Shown: positions 16,923 to 26,412, numbered from the stretch's first letter. The stretch is 64,000 bases of DNA from Paraburkholderia polaris (GCF_012927345.1 NZ_JABBGJ010000050.1:1-64000); one strand, 5' to 3'. The notes: generated by a model not told the origin, from the letters alone. Made by a program: numbers and translations.

Positions 16923-17795
16923 CTAAGCGCTTGTCGTAAAGGCGGCATTTTCCGTGATGATTTTTAGTAGAAAGTTCATGACTGTCTGTACTTGTGGCAA
17001 ACGGCGCAGATCCCGATGTACGGCCATCCAGATATCTCGTGCGAATCGTTCGCCGTCGTGCGCGACGCGACGCAGATTCGGGTCGGTGTCTGCCACGAAG
17101 CAAGGTAGGCCGGCCACGCCGGCGCCTGCTTGAGCCGCTGCGAGGTGTCCCGTGATGTCGCCGATTTCGCATGCAACAGGTCGCCCTCTTGCGACGTTCA
17201 TCAACCACGCCTGCTGTGGCCTATCCGCGAATCCGGCATCGTAGACGATGAACTCCCAGGCAGCCGGATTGTGCAGATGCGGGTAGTCCTTGCTCGCGTA
17301 AAGGTCAAACGACATACGCCCCAGCTTTCGTACCACCGTGGTCGCTTCCGTTGGCCGAATCAGCCGTAGGGCGATGTCCGCTTCGCGTCGACTCAGGGAA
17401 ATTTGCCGTGGCTCGCCCGAAACCGATAACTGCACGCCGGGATGTGCAATCCGGAAGTCCGCGAGGTGCTTCACCAGAAAACTGGCCACCAGTACAGGCG
17501 GTGCGCTCAGTGAGACCTTGCCGCTTAGCGGAGAAAGGCTGACATCCAGGAATCGTTCGATCGCGTACGCGTTCTCTTCCATTTCCTGCGCCAGTTCGAA
17601 CACCCGCTGGCCCGCCTGAGTGAGCTTGCAGGATCGGGGAAGACGCTCGACCAGACGGGTCTTCATCTCGTCCTCCAATGCGCTCAAGCGTCGGCTCACC
17701 GTCGCGTGATCGACCTTCAGGCTGCGCGCGGCCCCCGAAAACGTACCGATGCGGGCGACCGCGAGGAAATGACGCATGTTTTCCCAATCGAACAT
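16923..17795 (-). CDS. LysR-type transcriptional regulator
   Basis: 290 residues when started at the ATG giving MFDWENMRHFLAVARIGTFS, the usual LysR N-terminus; a longer start 16 codons upstream is less likely. HTH: GAARSLKVDHATVSRRLSAL. The effector domain runs from about residue 90 and contains the LSVSGEPRQISLSRREADIA block typical of the DNA-binding/AmpR-like subgroup. It converges with the TlpA gene and is divergent from the membrane protein at 18031, which is a possible target. Confidence 0.92.
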   Translation of the reverse strand: MFDWENMRHFLAVARIGTFSGAARSLKVDHATVSRRLSALEDEMKTRLVERLPRSCKLTQAGQRVFELAQEMEENAYAIERFLDVSLSPLSGKVSLSAPPVLVASFLVKHLADFRIAHPGVQLSVSGEPRQISLSRREADIALRLIRPTEATTVVRKLGRMSFDLYASKDYPHLHNPAAWEFIVYDAGFADRPQQAWLMNVARGRPVACEIGDITGHLAAAQAGAGVAGLPCFVADTDPNLRRVAHDGERFARDIWMAVHRDLRRLPQVQTVMNFLLKIITENAAFTTSA

Positions 17796-18030
17796 CGGTG
17801 CATTTTTCCAAGGATGGCGTGCAGTTATAGGGAATATTCGCACGAAGCCAATGTGTCTACCATGGGGATTACTTCAGCCGATAAGGCTTATTCCCCGATG
17901 AGCACGTCCGTGAGCGCCATCAATGCGCCAGGCCCCGTGTTGGGCAACCTGCTGGTCATGCACGTCGGCTGGCGCAGCAGTTCCCGCTTAACCTGCCACC
18001 CGGGCTTCGCACAATATATAGGTCCATTAC

Positions 18031-18987
18031 ATGAGAACCGCTGAATCTCGCCGCATTATGTCAGTCGTGCTCATCTCGCTCTGCTTCATGGGCGGGATCG
18101 CTGGAGCCGCTTCGGCGTCCGGCGTGGCTTTGCTTCTTTTTCCAGAGTTAGCCGCACTGTCCTACGACGTATTCCTGCGGCCGCGCGGCACTTGGGCCCG
18201 TGCGCCCTGGATGCTCGCGCTCTCTCCTGCTGCGACCGCCGTGCTGGGTGTACTCGTCACTCGTTATCTGCCGTATTCAGCTGCATCCATTGCGATCTGC
18301 ATCGTGGGCGCATTCGTCATTCTCAAGTTGATGCGCTCGCCCATCGTGCCAGCCATCTCGGCCTGCTTTCTCGCGCTCTCGCTCGGCGAAAAAAGCTGGC
18401 TGTATCCGCTTGCGATTCTGCTCGGCACGGGCGCGCTCGCCGTCCTGTCCTCGGCATACCGGAGGTTCAACGACCAAGAAGCCGCACACGCCACGCCGAG
18501 CGCCGCCGATCGGGTCGACGACGAAATCGAATCGCTGCCCGAGCGATTCCTGTGGGTGCCGTTCTTCGTCGTGTTTCTCGGCACCACCTACCTGCTTTCG
18601 ATGGCGACCGGAATGCGAATGGTGTTCTTCCCGCCGCTCATTGTTATCGCGTTCGAAATGTTCGCGCATGCAGACGTCTGCCCCTGGGCCCAGCGGCCGG
18701 TATTGTTGTCGGCGGTATGCACGCTCGCGGCGGCAGCCGGCGTCGCTGCGCTGGCAACATTTGGTCCGGGCGTTATCTCAACAGTACTCGCCATGCTGTT
18801 CGGCGTCGTCATGCTGCGCGCGACTCGTCTGCATGCAATCCCCGCACTTGCCATAGGGCTCCTGCCGCAAGTCATGACAGTCGCCGACTGGCATTTCCCG
18901 CTCGCGGTCGGCATAGGCAGCACGCTCTTGACAGCGAGTTTCCTGCTCTTCGAGAAATCGTCGCTAGCCGGACGCCAGGTCGCGTAA
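18031..18987 (+). CDS. Polytopic membrane protein, HPP-like
   Basis: 318 residues with about eight hydrophobic segments in two halves linked by a charged loop (DRVDDEIESLPERF). The segment FFPPLIVIAFEMFAHADVCP resembles the HPP-family motif region, but the match is partial, so the family call is tentative. Start could be ATG 18031 or 18058. It lies divergent from the LysR gene. The maiA-like pseudogene follows on the other strand. Transport or membrane role only. Confidence 0.65.
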   Translation: MRTAESRRIMSVVLISLCFMGGIAGAASASGVALLLFPELAALSYDVFLRPRGTWARAPWMLALSPAATAVLGVLVTRYLPYSAASIAICIVGAFVILKLMRSPIVPAISACFLALSLGEKSWLYPLAILLGTGALAVLSSAYRRFNDQEAAHATPSAADRVDDEIESLPERFLWVPFFVVFLGTTYLLSMATGMRMVFFPPLIVIAFEMFAHADVCPWAQRPVLLSAVCTLAAAAGVAALATFGPGVISTVLAMLFGVVMLRATRLHAIPALAIGLLPQVMTVADWHFPLAVGIGSTLLTASFLLFEKSSLAGRQVA

Positions 18988-19021
18988 TGACGGGTGGTCT
19001 CCGATGAAGCCCCCTTACCGT

Positions 19022-19382
19022 TCACCGCCGTCGAGCGTGTGAATATGTACGGGAAGCCCGGCATGGGTCGAAAACCGATCGCGCGAAAGCACGATCAAGC
19101 GCCGAGCGCGGCGGCAGCGGTGGCTCGGGGAACCGCTCGTCCAGATACTCGACAATCGCAAGCGACTGGTCAGGACGCTCGTGTCGCCGCCCACAGCGTG
19201 AGTCAGCGACGGCACCAGTCCGTCCGGATCGATTGACCCGTACTCGGGGCGTAATTGCTTGCCCCTGCGCGCACGAGATGCACTGGCGCCTGATCAAACG
19301 GAATCGCCTTCAGGACCAGCGCGATACGGACGCGATACGACGCCGAACTGCGGAAATAACCATGCAGCGTCAGACCGCTCAT
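19022..19382 (-). pseudogene. maiA: Maleylacetoacetate isomerase / zeta-class GST, broken
   Basis: The frame from ATG 19382 reads TLHGYFRSSASYRVRIALVL and PVHLVRAGASNYAP, the family's N-terminal thioredoxin fold with the SSxSxR glutathione motif. The reading frame then shifts at least twice: PSLTHAVGGDTSVLT and QSLAIVEYLDERFPEPPLPP follow in other frames. Everything after about residue 115 of the normal 210 is absent. Tyrosine catabolism would have to use another copy. Confidence 0.82.
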
Positions 19383-20254
19383 GCATCCTCTGACGCGGGC
19401 ACGATCCGCCCCAAACACGAACCGAAGCCGACCCGGTAGCCATCGCCCTGGCACCAGCCGCGCGACACGAGCTCGGGGCGATGGCAATTCACGAATTGAC
19501 ATAAAAAGAATTATGTAAAAAGCAGTAGTCCTTACAGCCGATCACGCCAGCCGTTGGTTTGCATAAAAACGGTTCCTGTGTTTTTGCGAAATGTTGCTTC
19601 TAGACTCTAGACCTTTACAAGCGCTGCGTAATAGCGGCAAGGCAACTTGTCAACAATTTCGCGTTTGGAAGCTATATGGTTAGCAGGCGTCAAACATGGA
19701 AGCTATATGGTAGGCCGCTAGAGTCCTCGCGCAGGTGCTTCATTGACAATGCGCGCATCACATCTTCTGCACAACCTCCCGAGCAGGACGAAGGCAGTCC
19801 GACTGTGGTTTAACCCGGGTAGTTTGATTGTGGGATGCACGCAACTAACGGGCTGTATTTTTCCTTCCCATCCGTCCGCTGCTACGCAGCGCGAAATTCA
19901 GCTTACAACGGAAGGGGCAGAGGTTTGCACTTACAGCGCAGGTCGGCACCAACTCCAACTGGACGGCGGGGCGACCTCGCAGCGGGAATTCGCCATATCT
20001 GGACGCCCGGGGGTAATGCGCACTCAGGGCATTCTGGTTATTCCGGCAGCGGGCGCAAAATCCAGATTGTCTACGCGAAAGCTGTCGCACCATTGTTGGC
20101 ACGGCTGGGAGGACCATACCCATCCTTCACGACCGCGGGCATTCCGGATCTCGAGCTAGGCGCGTGCGTTTCGGAAGCAATTGTCGCCTCGACGGTGAAC
20201 GTTGATAATCTGTTCAATCAGTCGGCAGTTGCCACTCGTGTTTAACAGGACAGT
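19383..20254. other. Noncoding stretch between two pseudogenes
   Basis: No convincing gene. The part 19490-19740 is clearly richer in A+T than its surroundings and carries the short direct repeat at 19666-19711. From 19750 to 20250 overlapping frames are open, but none has a recognisable product or a good ribosome site. Looks like degraded or transferred DNA. Confidence 0.6.
19666..19711 (+). repeat. 15-bp direct repeat (two copies)
   Basis: TGGAAGCTATATGGT occurs at 19666-19680 and again at 19697-19711, 31 bases (about three helical turns) apart. Both copies are followed by TAG or TTAG. Spacing suits a DNA-binding protein, but no neighbouring intact gene uses it obviously. Confidence 0.6.
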
Positions 20255-20583
20255 ATGACTAAAGTGTCTTTCACCACCACTGACTATATCGCCTGGCTCG
20301 CCGGCCCGAAGTCCCGCGTCGAGCAGGCGCGGCAGAGTGCCGCGTTGTCGGTCAACCGGGAACTGGTATCGCTGTACTGGCAGATAGGCCGCGAGATTCT
20401 CGAACGGCAACGGCGGCAAGGGGTAGGGCGCGAAGGTCGTCGACCAACTGCCGCGGGATCTGCAGGCGGCGTTTCCGGACATGCGCGGGTTTTCTCAGCG
20501 GAACCTGAAGTACATGCGTACGCTGGCCGAGGCGCAGCCCGGTGAGGGGTTTGTGCAACAGCCTGTTGCACAATTGCCTTGGG
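20255..20583 (+). pseudogene. DUF1016/YhcG-type PDDEXK nuclease-domain protein, N-terminal fragment with frameshift
   Basis: Starts at ATG 20255 and reads VNRELVSLYWQIGREILERQ, the conserved DUF1016 N-terminus. After QGVG near 20428 one extra base shifts the frame, and the family sequence continues as AKVVDQLPRDLQAAFPDMRG and FSQRNLKYMRTLAEAQPGEG to AQLPW. Homology ends at about 20583, so the C-terminal nuclease domain is missing. A second, smaller DUF1016 scrap lies at 29115-29184. Confidence 0.85.
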
Positions 20584-20795
20584 TCTGGGCCTGCCGCTGC
20601 ATCGAACTTCGTTGTGCGCGCATTCCTCTGGACGTTTCCTTTTACCAGTCACAGCCTGCCTCTGAGCTGTCGTTTAACGATCGGAGAGTGGCATTCGAGT
20701 CAGGCAGTAAGTCTGTACATAGCCTCGCCTAACATTGATTGGTCCTACCGCCATCGCGCCGGTAAGAGAGTAGTTCGATTCGCAGTCTTCGTAAC

Positions 20796-21341
20796 GTGAA
20801 AAAGACAACCAAACCCTCCTGGGCCGATATCAAGGACCAGCTTTCTGCGTTCGATCGTGCCGGCTTGCTGCGCCTCGTACATGACCCGTACGCTGCGGGC
20901 AAGGACAACCAGGCGTTCCTGCGCGCGCGCTTCGGGATAGGCGACGATGTCCTAAAGCCTTACAAGAGCATAATAGGCAAGTGCCTGTGGCCGGATGTTT
21001 TCAAGAATCAAACCCCGTCAGTCTCGAAGGCGAAGCAAGCAATCTCGGACTACAGGAAGGCGATCGGACGGCCAGAGGGGCTGGCGGAGCTTCAGGTGTT
21101 TTATTGCGAGCGGGCCGCCGTTTTTTGCGATGACATCGGGATGGATGGCGAAGCCTTCCTCGCGGCGCCGGTGCGCATGGACGAACAGGCGCTGAAGTCG
21201 GCTGTCGCGCTGTCATACGATGAACGCGATGCTCATGTCGCGCGGCTCGACGCAGTACGCCGCGTCAGCTGCAACTTCGGTTACGGGGTCAGCGATGACA
21301 TGGACACGCTGTTTGCGGAGTACGTCTCCGATGACCGCTGA
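20796..21341 (+). CDS. Hypothetical protein coupled to the primase-helicase
   Basis: 181 residues from GTG 20796. It is mostly helical, starts KKTTKPSWADIKDQLSAFDR, has paired lengths of helix and no membrane segment. I recall similar sequences as conserved hypothetical proteins in proteobacteria but cannot assign a function. The last 11 bases overlap the start of the primase-helicase gene in another frame, so the two are translated together and may form one system. Confidence 0.7.
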   Translation: MKKTTKPSWADIKDQLSAFDRAGLLRLVHDPYAAGKDNQAFLRARFGIGDDVLKPYKSIIGKCLWPDVFKNQTPSVSKAKQAISDYRKAIGRPEGLAELQVFYCERAAVFCDDIGMDGEAFLAAPVRMDEQALKSAVALSYDERDAHVARLDAVRRVSCNFGYGVSDDMDTLFAEYVSDDR

Positions 21342-23670
21342 TCGAGAACTGGAGCAGTTACGCGCGGAGAACGCGCGGCTCGTAGCACTGCTCGCGTCGC
21401 ACGGAATTGACGTGACGCCCCCGGACGTCGCTTCGCACACGGCTGAGCCGTCTCGATTGACCACGGATGAGAAGATCGCGCTTTTCAAGCGTATCTTCCA
21501 AGGGCGAACCGATGTATATCCGATACGGTGGGAAAGTAAGGCCGGCAAGTCAGGTTATTCACCAGCGTGTGCGAACGAATGGCGCGCCGGGGTCTGCGAG
21601 AAACCGCGCATCAAGTGTTCGGACTGCGGCAACCGCCTGCTGATTCCCCTATCCGACCACGTCATCTATGACCATCTCGCGGGCCGGCACACCGTTGGGG
21701 TCTATCCGTTGATGGCTGATGACACCTGTCACTTTCTTGCCGTGGATTTCGATGACGCAGACTGGCGAGACGATGCGCGCGCTTTCGTTCGGTCTTGCCT
21801 GGAGCTGGATGTCCCGGCGGCACTGGAAGTCTCGCGCTCGGGAAACGGTGCGCACGCATGGATTTTCTTTCAATCGAGGGTCCCGGCCCGGGACGCGCGC
21901 CGCCTGGGCACCGCAATCATCAGCCACACCTGTGCGCGGACGCGTCAGCTGAAGCTGACATCCTACGATCGGTTGTTTCCCAATCAGGACTCGATGCCCA
22001 AGGGCGGATTCGGGAATCTGATTGCGTTGCCCCTGCAAAAGAAGCCCCGTGAGCAGGGCAATAGCGTCTTTGTGGATGACACGTTGCAGCCGTACGCGGA
22101 TCAGTGGGCATTCCTCGCGGCACTCCAGTTCCTTCCCCCCGAGCGGATCGAATCGGCCATCCTTCGTTGCACCGGAGGGGCACACCCGCTCGACGTGGCG
22201 TTCACCACTGACGACGATCAGGCAGAGCCGTGGCGGGCGCCATCCCTGGTCCGGAACAAGCTGCCGGGTCCGATGCCGAAGTCGCTGTCGGTTACCCTGG
22301 CGAATCTTGTCTACCTTGAAAAGGAGCAGATCCCGCAGTCACTGCTAAACCGGCTGATTCGATTGGCCGCTTTTCCGAACCCGGAGTTCTTCAAGGCACA
22401 GGCGATGCGTTTTCCTGTTTGGGACAAGCCACGTGTAATCGGTTGCGCGAAGAACTATCCAAGGCACATCGGATTGCCACGAGGCTGTCTGGATGCTGCG
22501 AAGGATCTGCTGCGCGAAAACGAAATCGACTGCGATGTTCATGATGAACGCATTCCGGGCGAGCCGCTCGATGTGTCGTTCGCCGGCACGCTTCGCCTTG
22601 ATCAGGAAGCCGCCGTGTCGGCGATGCTGCGCTACGACACCGGCGTGCTCTGTGCGCCTACCGCGTTCGGCAAAACTGTAACGGCGGCGGCGTTGATCGC
22701 CCGCCGCGGTGTCAATACGTTGGTGCTGGTCCATCGTTCCGAGTTGCTGAAGCAATGGCAGGAAAGGCTACAGGCATTCCTAGGCGTCGGAAAAGGAATG
22801 ATTGGCACTATTGGCGGCGGGAAGGCGAGGCCAACCGGGAAGATCGATATTGCCGTCATGCAATCCCTGTCACGTCAGGGCGAGACGGGCGGGCTGGTCG
22901 AGAACTATGGGCACGTCATCGTCGACGAGTGCCATCATCTTTCAGCCGTGTCATTCGAGGCACTGCTGAAACGGGTCAAGGCCAGATACGTGCTCGGTCT
23001 GACGGCGACACCGATACGGCGAGATGGCCAGCACGCGATCATCTTCATGCAGTGCGGGCCGATTCGATTTACCGCGGCCAGACCCGACACGGCACCTCAC
23101 GATCTGGAAGTTGTGTCACAGATTCGATCGGCGCGGATAGAGCTACCCGATGACGCCGGGATTCAGGATGTCTTCCGTCATATCGCGGGCGATGCCGACC
23201 GGACAGAGGCGATTGCGAATGAAGTTGAAGTGGCTTTCTCGAATGGTCGAAAAATTCTCGTGTTGACTGAACGCACCGACCATCTGGAGGCCATTGCGCG
23301 CGCACTGGCGGGGAAGGTTGAAAAGTTTTTTACGCTGCACGGTCGCATGTCAAAGAAGCAGCGCGCTCTGGCGATTGACGCGCTGAACGCGCTGCAGACA
23401 GATAGTCCGCGAGTGTTGCTGGCGACCGGGAAGCTGGTCGGCGAGGGGTTTGATCACCCGGCGCTCGACACGCTGATACTCGCTATGCCAATCTCCTGGA
23501 AAGGCACACTTCAGCAGTACGCAGGCCGCCTTCATCGGGAGCACGCGACAAAGACGGATGTCCGGATCACAGATATTGTCGATGTCGGACATCCGGCATT
23601 GCAGAGAATGTGGGAGAAGCGGCAACGCGGCTATCGCGCCATGGGCTACAGAATCACCGACGGTGCTTAA
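21331..23670 (+). CDS. AEP-type primase / SF2 helicase fusion (TOTE-like)
   Basis: 779 residues; the start ATG 21331 is chosen because the product then begins with a coiled coil (RELEQLRAENARLVALLASH). Residues about 50-300 are an archaeo-eukaryotic primase domain: the catalytic pair sits in FLAVDFDDADW (about 135-140) and the nucleotide-binding SxH in SRSGNGAHAW (about 168-177). A Cys pair (CSDCGNR) before it may bind zinc. From about 420 follows a superfamily 2 helicase with Walker A APTAFGKT, the VDECHH box, LTATPIRRDG and the C-terminal QQYAGRLHREH. Primase domains of this type are known from TOTE conflict systems. It could act in phage defence or repair of mobile DNA. Confidence 0.85.
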   Translation: MTADRELEQLRAENARLVALLASHGIDVTPPDVASHTAEPSRLTTDEKIALFKRIFQGRTDVYPIRWESKAGKSGYSPACANEWRAGVCEKPRIKCSDCGNRLLIPLSDHVIYDHLAGRHTVGVYPLMADDTCHFLAVDFDDADWRDDARAFVRSCLELDVPAALEVSRSGNGAHAWIFFQSRVPARDARRLGTAIISHTCARTRQLKLTSYDRLFPNQDSMPKGGFGNLIALPLQKKPREQGNSVFVDDTLQPYADQWAFLAALQFLPPERIESAILRCTGGAHPLDVAFTTDDDQAEPWRAPSLVRNKLPGPMPKSLSVTLANLVYLEKEQIPQSLLNRLIRLAAFPNPEFFKAQAMRFPVWDKPRVIGCAKNYPRHIGLPRGCLDAAKDLLRENEIDCDVHDERIPGEPLDVSFAGTLRLDQEAAVSAMLRYDTGVLCAPTAFGKTVTAAALIARRGVNTLVLVHRSELLKQWQERLQAFLGVGKGMIGTIGGGKARPTGKIDIAVMQSLSRQGETGGLVENYGHVIVDECHHLSAVSFEALLKRVKARYVLGLTATPIRRDGQHAIIFMQCGPIRFTAARPDTAPHDLEVVSQIRSARIELPDDAGIQDVFRHIAGDADRTEAIANEVEVAFSNGRKILVLTERTDHLEAIARALAGKVEKFFTLHGRMSKKQRALAIDALNALQTDSPRVLLATGKLVGEGFDHPALDTLILAMPISWKGTLQQYAGRLHREHATKTDVRITDIVDVGHPALQRMWEKRQRGYRAMGYRITDGA

Positions 23671-24022
23671 ACCATATCCACCATCGCAGAGATGACGTGT
23701 TGCGCTTTGACCGGCGCGGATCAGACGGCGAGATCCTGCGTCCGTACGCGGGCCACAAGGATTGCGGCCGATGGGTCGTGCGACTCTATCTGCCATTCCC
23801 GCAGTCGTCCAGCGATATGCCCAAGCGTGATTTCACCGCGTTACCAGTCAATACGGCAGCCGACTTGCGCGCAAGGGCCGATCGGCAACCTGCGGGATTG
23901 ACTACCCTATGGCTCCGGTGGAGCGAGCTTGGAGCGGCCAGTCGGTTTGCGAAGGACGTGCAGGAAACACGAACGGTTATGGAAATTTCGTGGCCCATAG
24001 ATCTGTAACAGGAAAGGACAAA
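23671..24022 (+). other. Gap with one unrecognised open frame
   Basis: A frame open to 24008 overlaps the helicase 3' end and reads LRFDRRGSDGEILRPYAGHK and DCGRWVVRLYLPFPQ before ending PIDL. It has no clear start or family. It may be a small gene or a fragment; I see no RNA or repeat here. Confidence 0.4.
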
Positions 24023-24559
24023 ATGAGCCGTATTTCGCTAGACGTAATGTCGCAGGCGATGAGAGTTATACAGGCGTTGAACCTCAAGCAGAAGGAGGGT
24101 TTGATCGATGAGATATTTCTTGCCCAGCCTCATATGTTCGGTTCGGTTCTCGTCCTGCAGAAGTTCGGTGCGTCCAGCGAGAAAATGGAGTTTGCTTTCG
24201 AACTTCTCATTCTGTGCTTTCAGGCGATGAAAGAATCGGGCTTGTCATGGCCTTTGATTACAGAAGACGGGCAGGAACTGCAGATGCAGATTTACGTGAC
24301 CACCGTCAAACTGGGCGAAGACCTGAGTCCAGCTCTCCGGGACCGTCTGATGCAGCAATACATCGAGAACCATCCCGAGAAGGACCTGCTTACCTGCGTA
24401 TGGTCGAAGACTGCGGATTGGTTTAAACGTATCGTTCCGGAAGACAGCGACAGGTACGTGATGCTGGTCGCAGCCAACCTCGTGAACTGCATCGCCTTCG
24501 TACCCATGCCCGCATTCAAAGAATGCGTCTTGCCGACCACCGAAAGCCAAATGAACTAG
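24023..24559 (+). CDS. Hypothetical helical protein
   Basis: 178 residues from ATG 24023 behind a strong AGGAAAGGA. It begins MSRISLDVMSQAMRVIQALN and is rich in helix, with no membrane segment, signal or known motif. Cys and Trp residues near the C-terminus (TCVWSKTADWFKRI) may be structural. I do not recognise the family. It stands alone between the primase-helicase and the brnTA pair. Confidence 0.65.
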   Translation: MSRISLDVMSQAMRVIQALNLKQKEGLIDEIFLAQPHMFGSVLVLQKFGASSEKMEFAFELLILCFQAMKESGLSWPLITEDGQELQMQIYVTTVKLGEDLSPALRDRLMQQYIENHPEKDLLTCVWSKTADWFKRIVPEDSDRYVMLVAANLVNCIAFVPMPAFKECVLPTTESQMN

Positions 24560-24836
24560 GACTGGTGCGAGCAGTATTAGCAACCCAATGCAGCATACGA
24601 TGCAATCTACTACGGCTCCATCGAAGGGCAACCGGCTGCTTTGCACCTAATGTTTCAGTGCAGACGTCGCGAAGCGTACGGCGCTGACTTCAATAACGTG
24701 CGGCTCGAACCCGTCCAGACGATCGATTGTGCCGGAGAGGTGGGGTTTTCCAGCTGGTTAAGACCGCCGGTCTTCTCGCTCGCCTGCGCCATTTGCATCA
24801 CAGCCCCTAGCGCGGTTGGGAGCTCGTTAGTCCAGT

Positions 24837-25136
24837 TCACGCGGCTTTGAGCGGATGCTCTTTCAGGTAGGTTCGCAGGGCGTCGTTCATGCGGGTCTGC
24901 CAGCCGTCGCCAGTCGCGCGGAACGCTTCGAGCACGTCAGCGTCGTAGCGAACACTAACCTGTTCTTTCGGGTTTTCCTTCGGGGGACGACCCATGCGTC
25001 GCGTCGCACCAAGCGGCTTCAATTCGGCAATCTCACGCGCGCTCAGTTCGTACGTGTCAGGGTCGGCGGCGATGCCGCGATTGATTGCCGCGTCTTCTTC
25101 AGGCGTCGGCGGGATGAGCTTACGATTCTTGAACAT
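24837..25136 (-). CDS. brnA: BrnA antitoxin
   Basis: 99 residues from ATG 25136. The C-terminal half has the ribbon-helix-helix region KEQVSVRYDADVLEAFRATG and DGWQTRMNDALRTYLKEH, the BrnA signature. It neutralises BrnT and is expected to repress its own promoter. The start overlaps the toxin stop by 17 bases in the usual toxin-first order. Confidence 0.93.
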   Translation of the reverse strand: MFKNRKLIPPTPEEDAAINRGIAADPDTYELSAREIAELKPLGATRRMGRPPKENPKEQVSVRYDADVLEAFRATGDGWQTRMNDALRTYLKEHPLKAA

Positions 25137-25386
25137 CACGGACCTCTCTGCGGTTTGCCTTACGCAGGCTGATAATGTGCATGGTCTCGCCACGCTGCGT
25201 GAACACAACGCAATACAGGCGATCCTGGATCACGGCGTAGCCGATCTCGCGCAGCTCGAAATAGTCTCTGCGGTTGTCGGGCCGTGCTATCACGTCGGAC
25301 CAGTCGATCTCGCTCGCAAGGACGAGAGACACGCCGTGCTTGCGGACATTGCTGGCATCTTTGGCGGGATCGAATGTAATTTCCAT
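25120..25386 (-). CDS. brnT: BrnT toxin (RelE-fold ribonuclease)
   Basis: 88 residues. MEITFDPAKDASNVRKHGVS is the typical BrnT start, and the core continues YFELREIGYAVIQDRLYCVV and HIISLRKANRREVR, with the C-terminal Arg/Lys residues needed for RNA cleavage. All family parts are present, so it looks active. The operator-like repeat at 25396-25440 lies immediately upstream. Confidence 0.95.
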   Translation of the reverse strand: MEITFDPAKDASNVRKHGVSLVLASEIDWSDVIARPDNRRDYFELREIGYAVIQDRLYCVVFTQRGETMHIISLRKANRREVRDVQES

Positions 25387-25395
25387 GCGACTTAT

Positions 25396-25440
25396 TGTAG
25401 ATGCGAAAAGTCATGGATGCAAGTACTTTCCGCATCTACA
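25396..25440. promoter_or_regulatory. Inverted repeat upstream of brnTA, likely autoregulatory operator
   Basis: TGTAGATGCGAAAAGT (25396-25411) and ACTTTCCGCATCTACA (25425-25440) pair at 15 of 16 positions with a 13-base spacer. The position 10 bases ahead of brnT and BrnA's known self-repression support an operator call. Confidence 0.7.
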
Positions 25441-25733
25441 CAAAATATGCCGCTTACGATGACATAACGTAATTCATTTTTCGTGAACGCTTTAGTTCAA
25501 GTTCCCAGCTGTCGGTTGCGACCCGCTTGTCTGCAATTCGCCGCTTGAACACGTAGGTCGGACTAGCGCGCTGCATCGCCCGTGGCCTGCGGAGGCGGAC
25601 GATGCAGGAGAGGGCGGCGTATTCATGGCGACCAATGAATGGTGTCGAACTGCAGCGTATTTTGTGGAAAGGGCAAATCGAGCCCCGATGACAGATCACG
25701 GGCGGCCCAGCCGGATTCAGGGCTTTGCATAAA

Positions 25734-25756
25734 ACTGAATTTAGCCTATATTCGGT
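25734..25756. promoter_or_regulatory. Imperfect palindrome in the Phd-ParE promoter
   Basis: ACTGAATTTA-GCC-TATATTCGGT: 10-bp arms matching at 8 positions, containing a TATATT that could be the -10 box. It lies 31 bases upstream of the antitoxin start, where Phd-type antitoxins usually bind. Confidence 0.55.
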
Positions 25757-25786
25757 CTGAACGACGCGACCAACGGAGGATCAGAC

Positions 25787-26071
25787 ATGCGCCTGGCAGA
25801 CCACGTAAAGCCAATCAGCTACCTGAAAAGCGACGCCGCGCAGATCGTCAAGGATTTGACCGCTTCTGGCGAGCCGCTGCTCATTACGCAGAATGGCGAG
25901 GCGAAGCTCGTCGTGCAGGACGTGCAAAGCTACGAAGACACCCAGCAAACGCTGGCGTTGCTCAAGATCCTGGCATTGGGCCAGAAGGACATCAAGCAGG
26001 GGAAATTCAAGGATGCTGATGAGTTTCTTGCCGAACTCGACGATCTTGATCGGAATGAGAAAATCCGCTGA
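25787..26071 (+). CDS. Phd/YefM family antitoxin
   Basis: 94 residues from ATG 25787 behind GGAGGATC. The N-terminal MRLADHVKPISYLKSDAAQI and EPLLITQNGEAKLVVQDVQS are the Phd DNA-binding fold; the C-terminal helices (QKDIKQGKFKDADEFLAELD) would wrap the toxin. The stop shares one base with the toxin start (TGATG), so expression is coupled. Confidence 0.93.
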   Translation: MRLADHVKPISYLKSDAAQIVKDLTASGEPLLITQNGEAKLVVQDVQSYEDTQQTLALLKILALGQKDIKQGKFKDADEFLAELDDLDRNEKIR

Positions 26072-26412
26072 TGGGGCAGGCGAAGCTGAAGCTTCTGATT
26101 CTCGACGAGGCGCAGGAGGATACAAAGGATTTGCGTCGCTACATCCTCAAAAGCTTCGGCGCCGGGCCGTGGAAGCAGACGTCCACGGAATTGACCGTCA
26201 CGTTTAGCAATATCAGGCAGTTCCCACAGAGCGGTTATGTCCCGGCTGAGCTTGCAGATTTCGGCGGTCTGAATTTCCGGGAAGCGTTGAGTGGCCAGAA
26301 TCGGGTTATTTATGAGGTGCGCGATGACACGATTTACATTCACGTCGTCACCGATACGCGCCGCGATCTACGAACGCTTCTCCAGAAACGACTATTGCGT
26401 TCTCGCTGGTAA
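26071..26412 (+). CDS. RelE/ParE family toxin
   Basis: 113 residues. The ParE-like pattern is visible in DEAQEDTKDLRRYILKSFG, in NFREALSGQNRVIYEVRDDT and in IYIHVVTDTRRDLRTLLQKR. Members poison gyrase (ParE) or cleave mRNA on the ribosome (RelE); the sequence alone does not decide which. Coupled one-base overlap with the antitoxin. Confidence 0.92.
   Translation: MGQAKLKLLILDEAQEDTKDLRRYILKSFGAGPWKQTSTELTVTFSNIRQFPQSGYVPAELADFGGLNFREALSGQNRVIYEVRDDTIYIHVVTDTRRDLRTLLQKRLLRSRW

Noticed and set aside
17880..18030. Short frame upstream of the HPP-like gene as a leader peptide
   Set aside because: No regulatory peptide pattern or attenuator hairpin could be seen.
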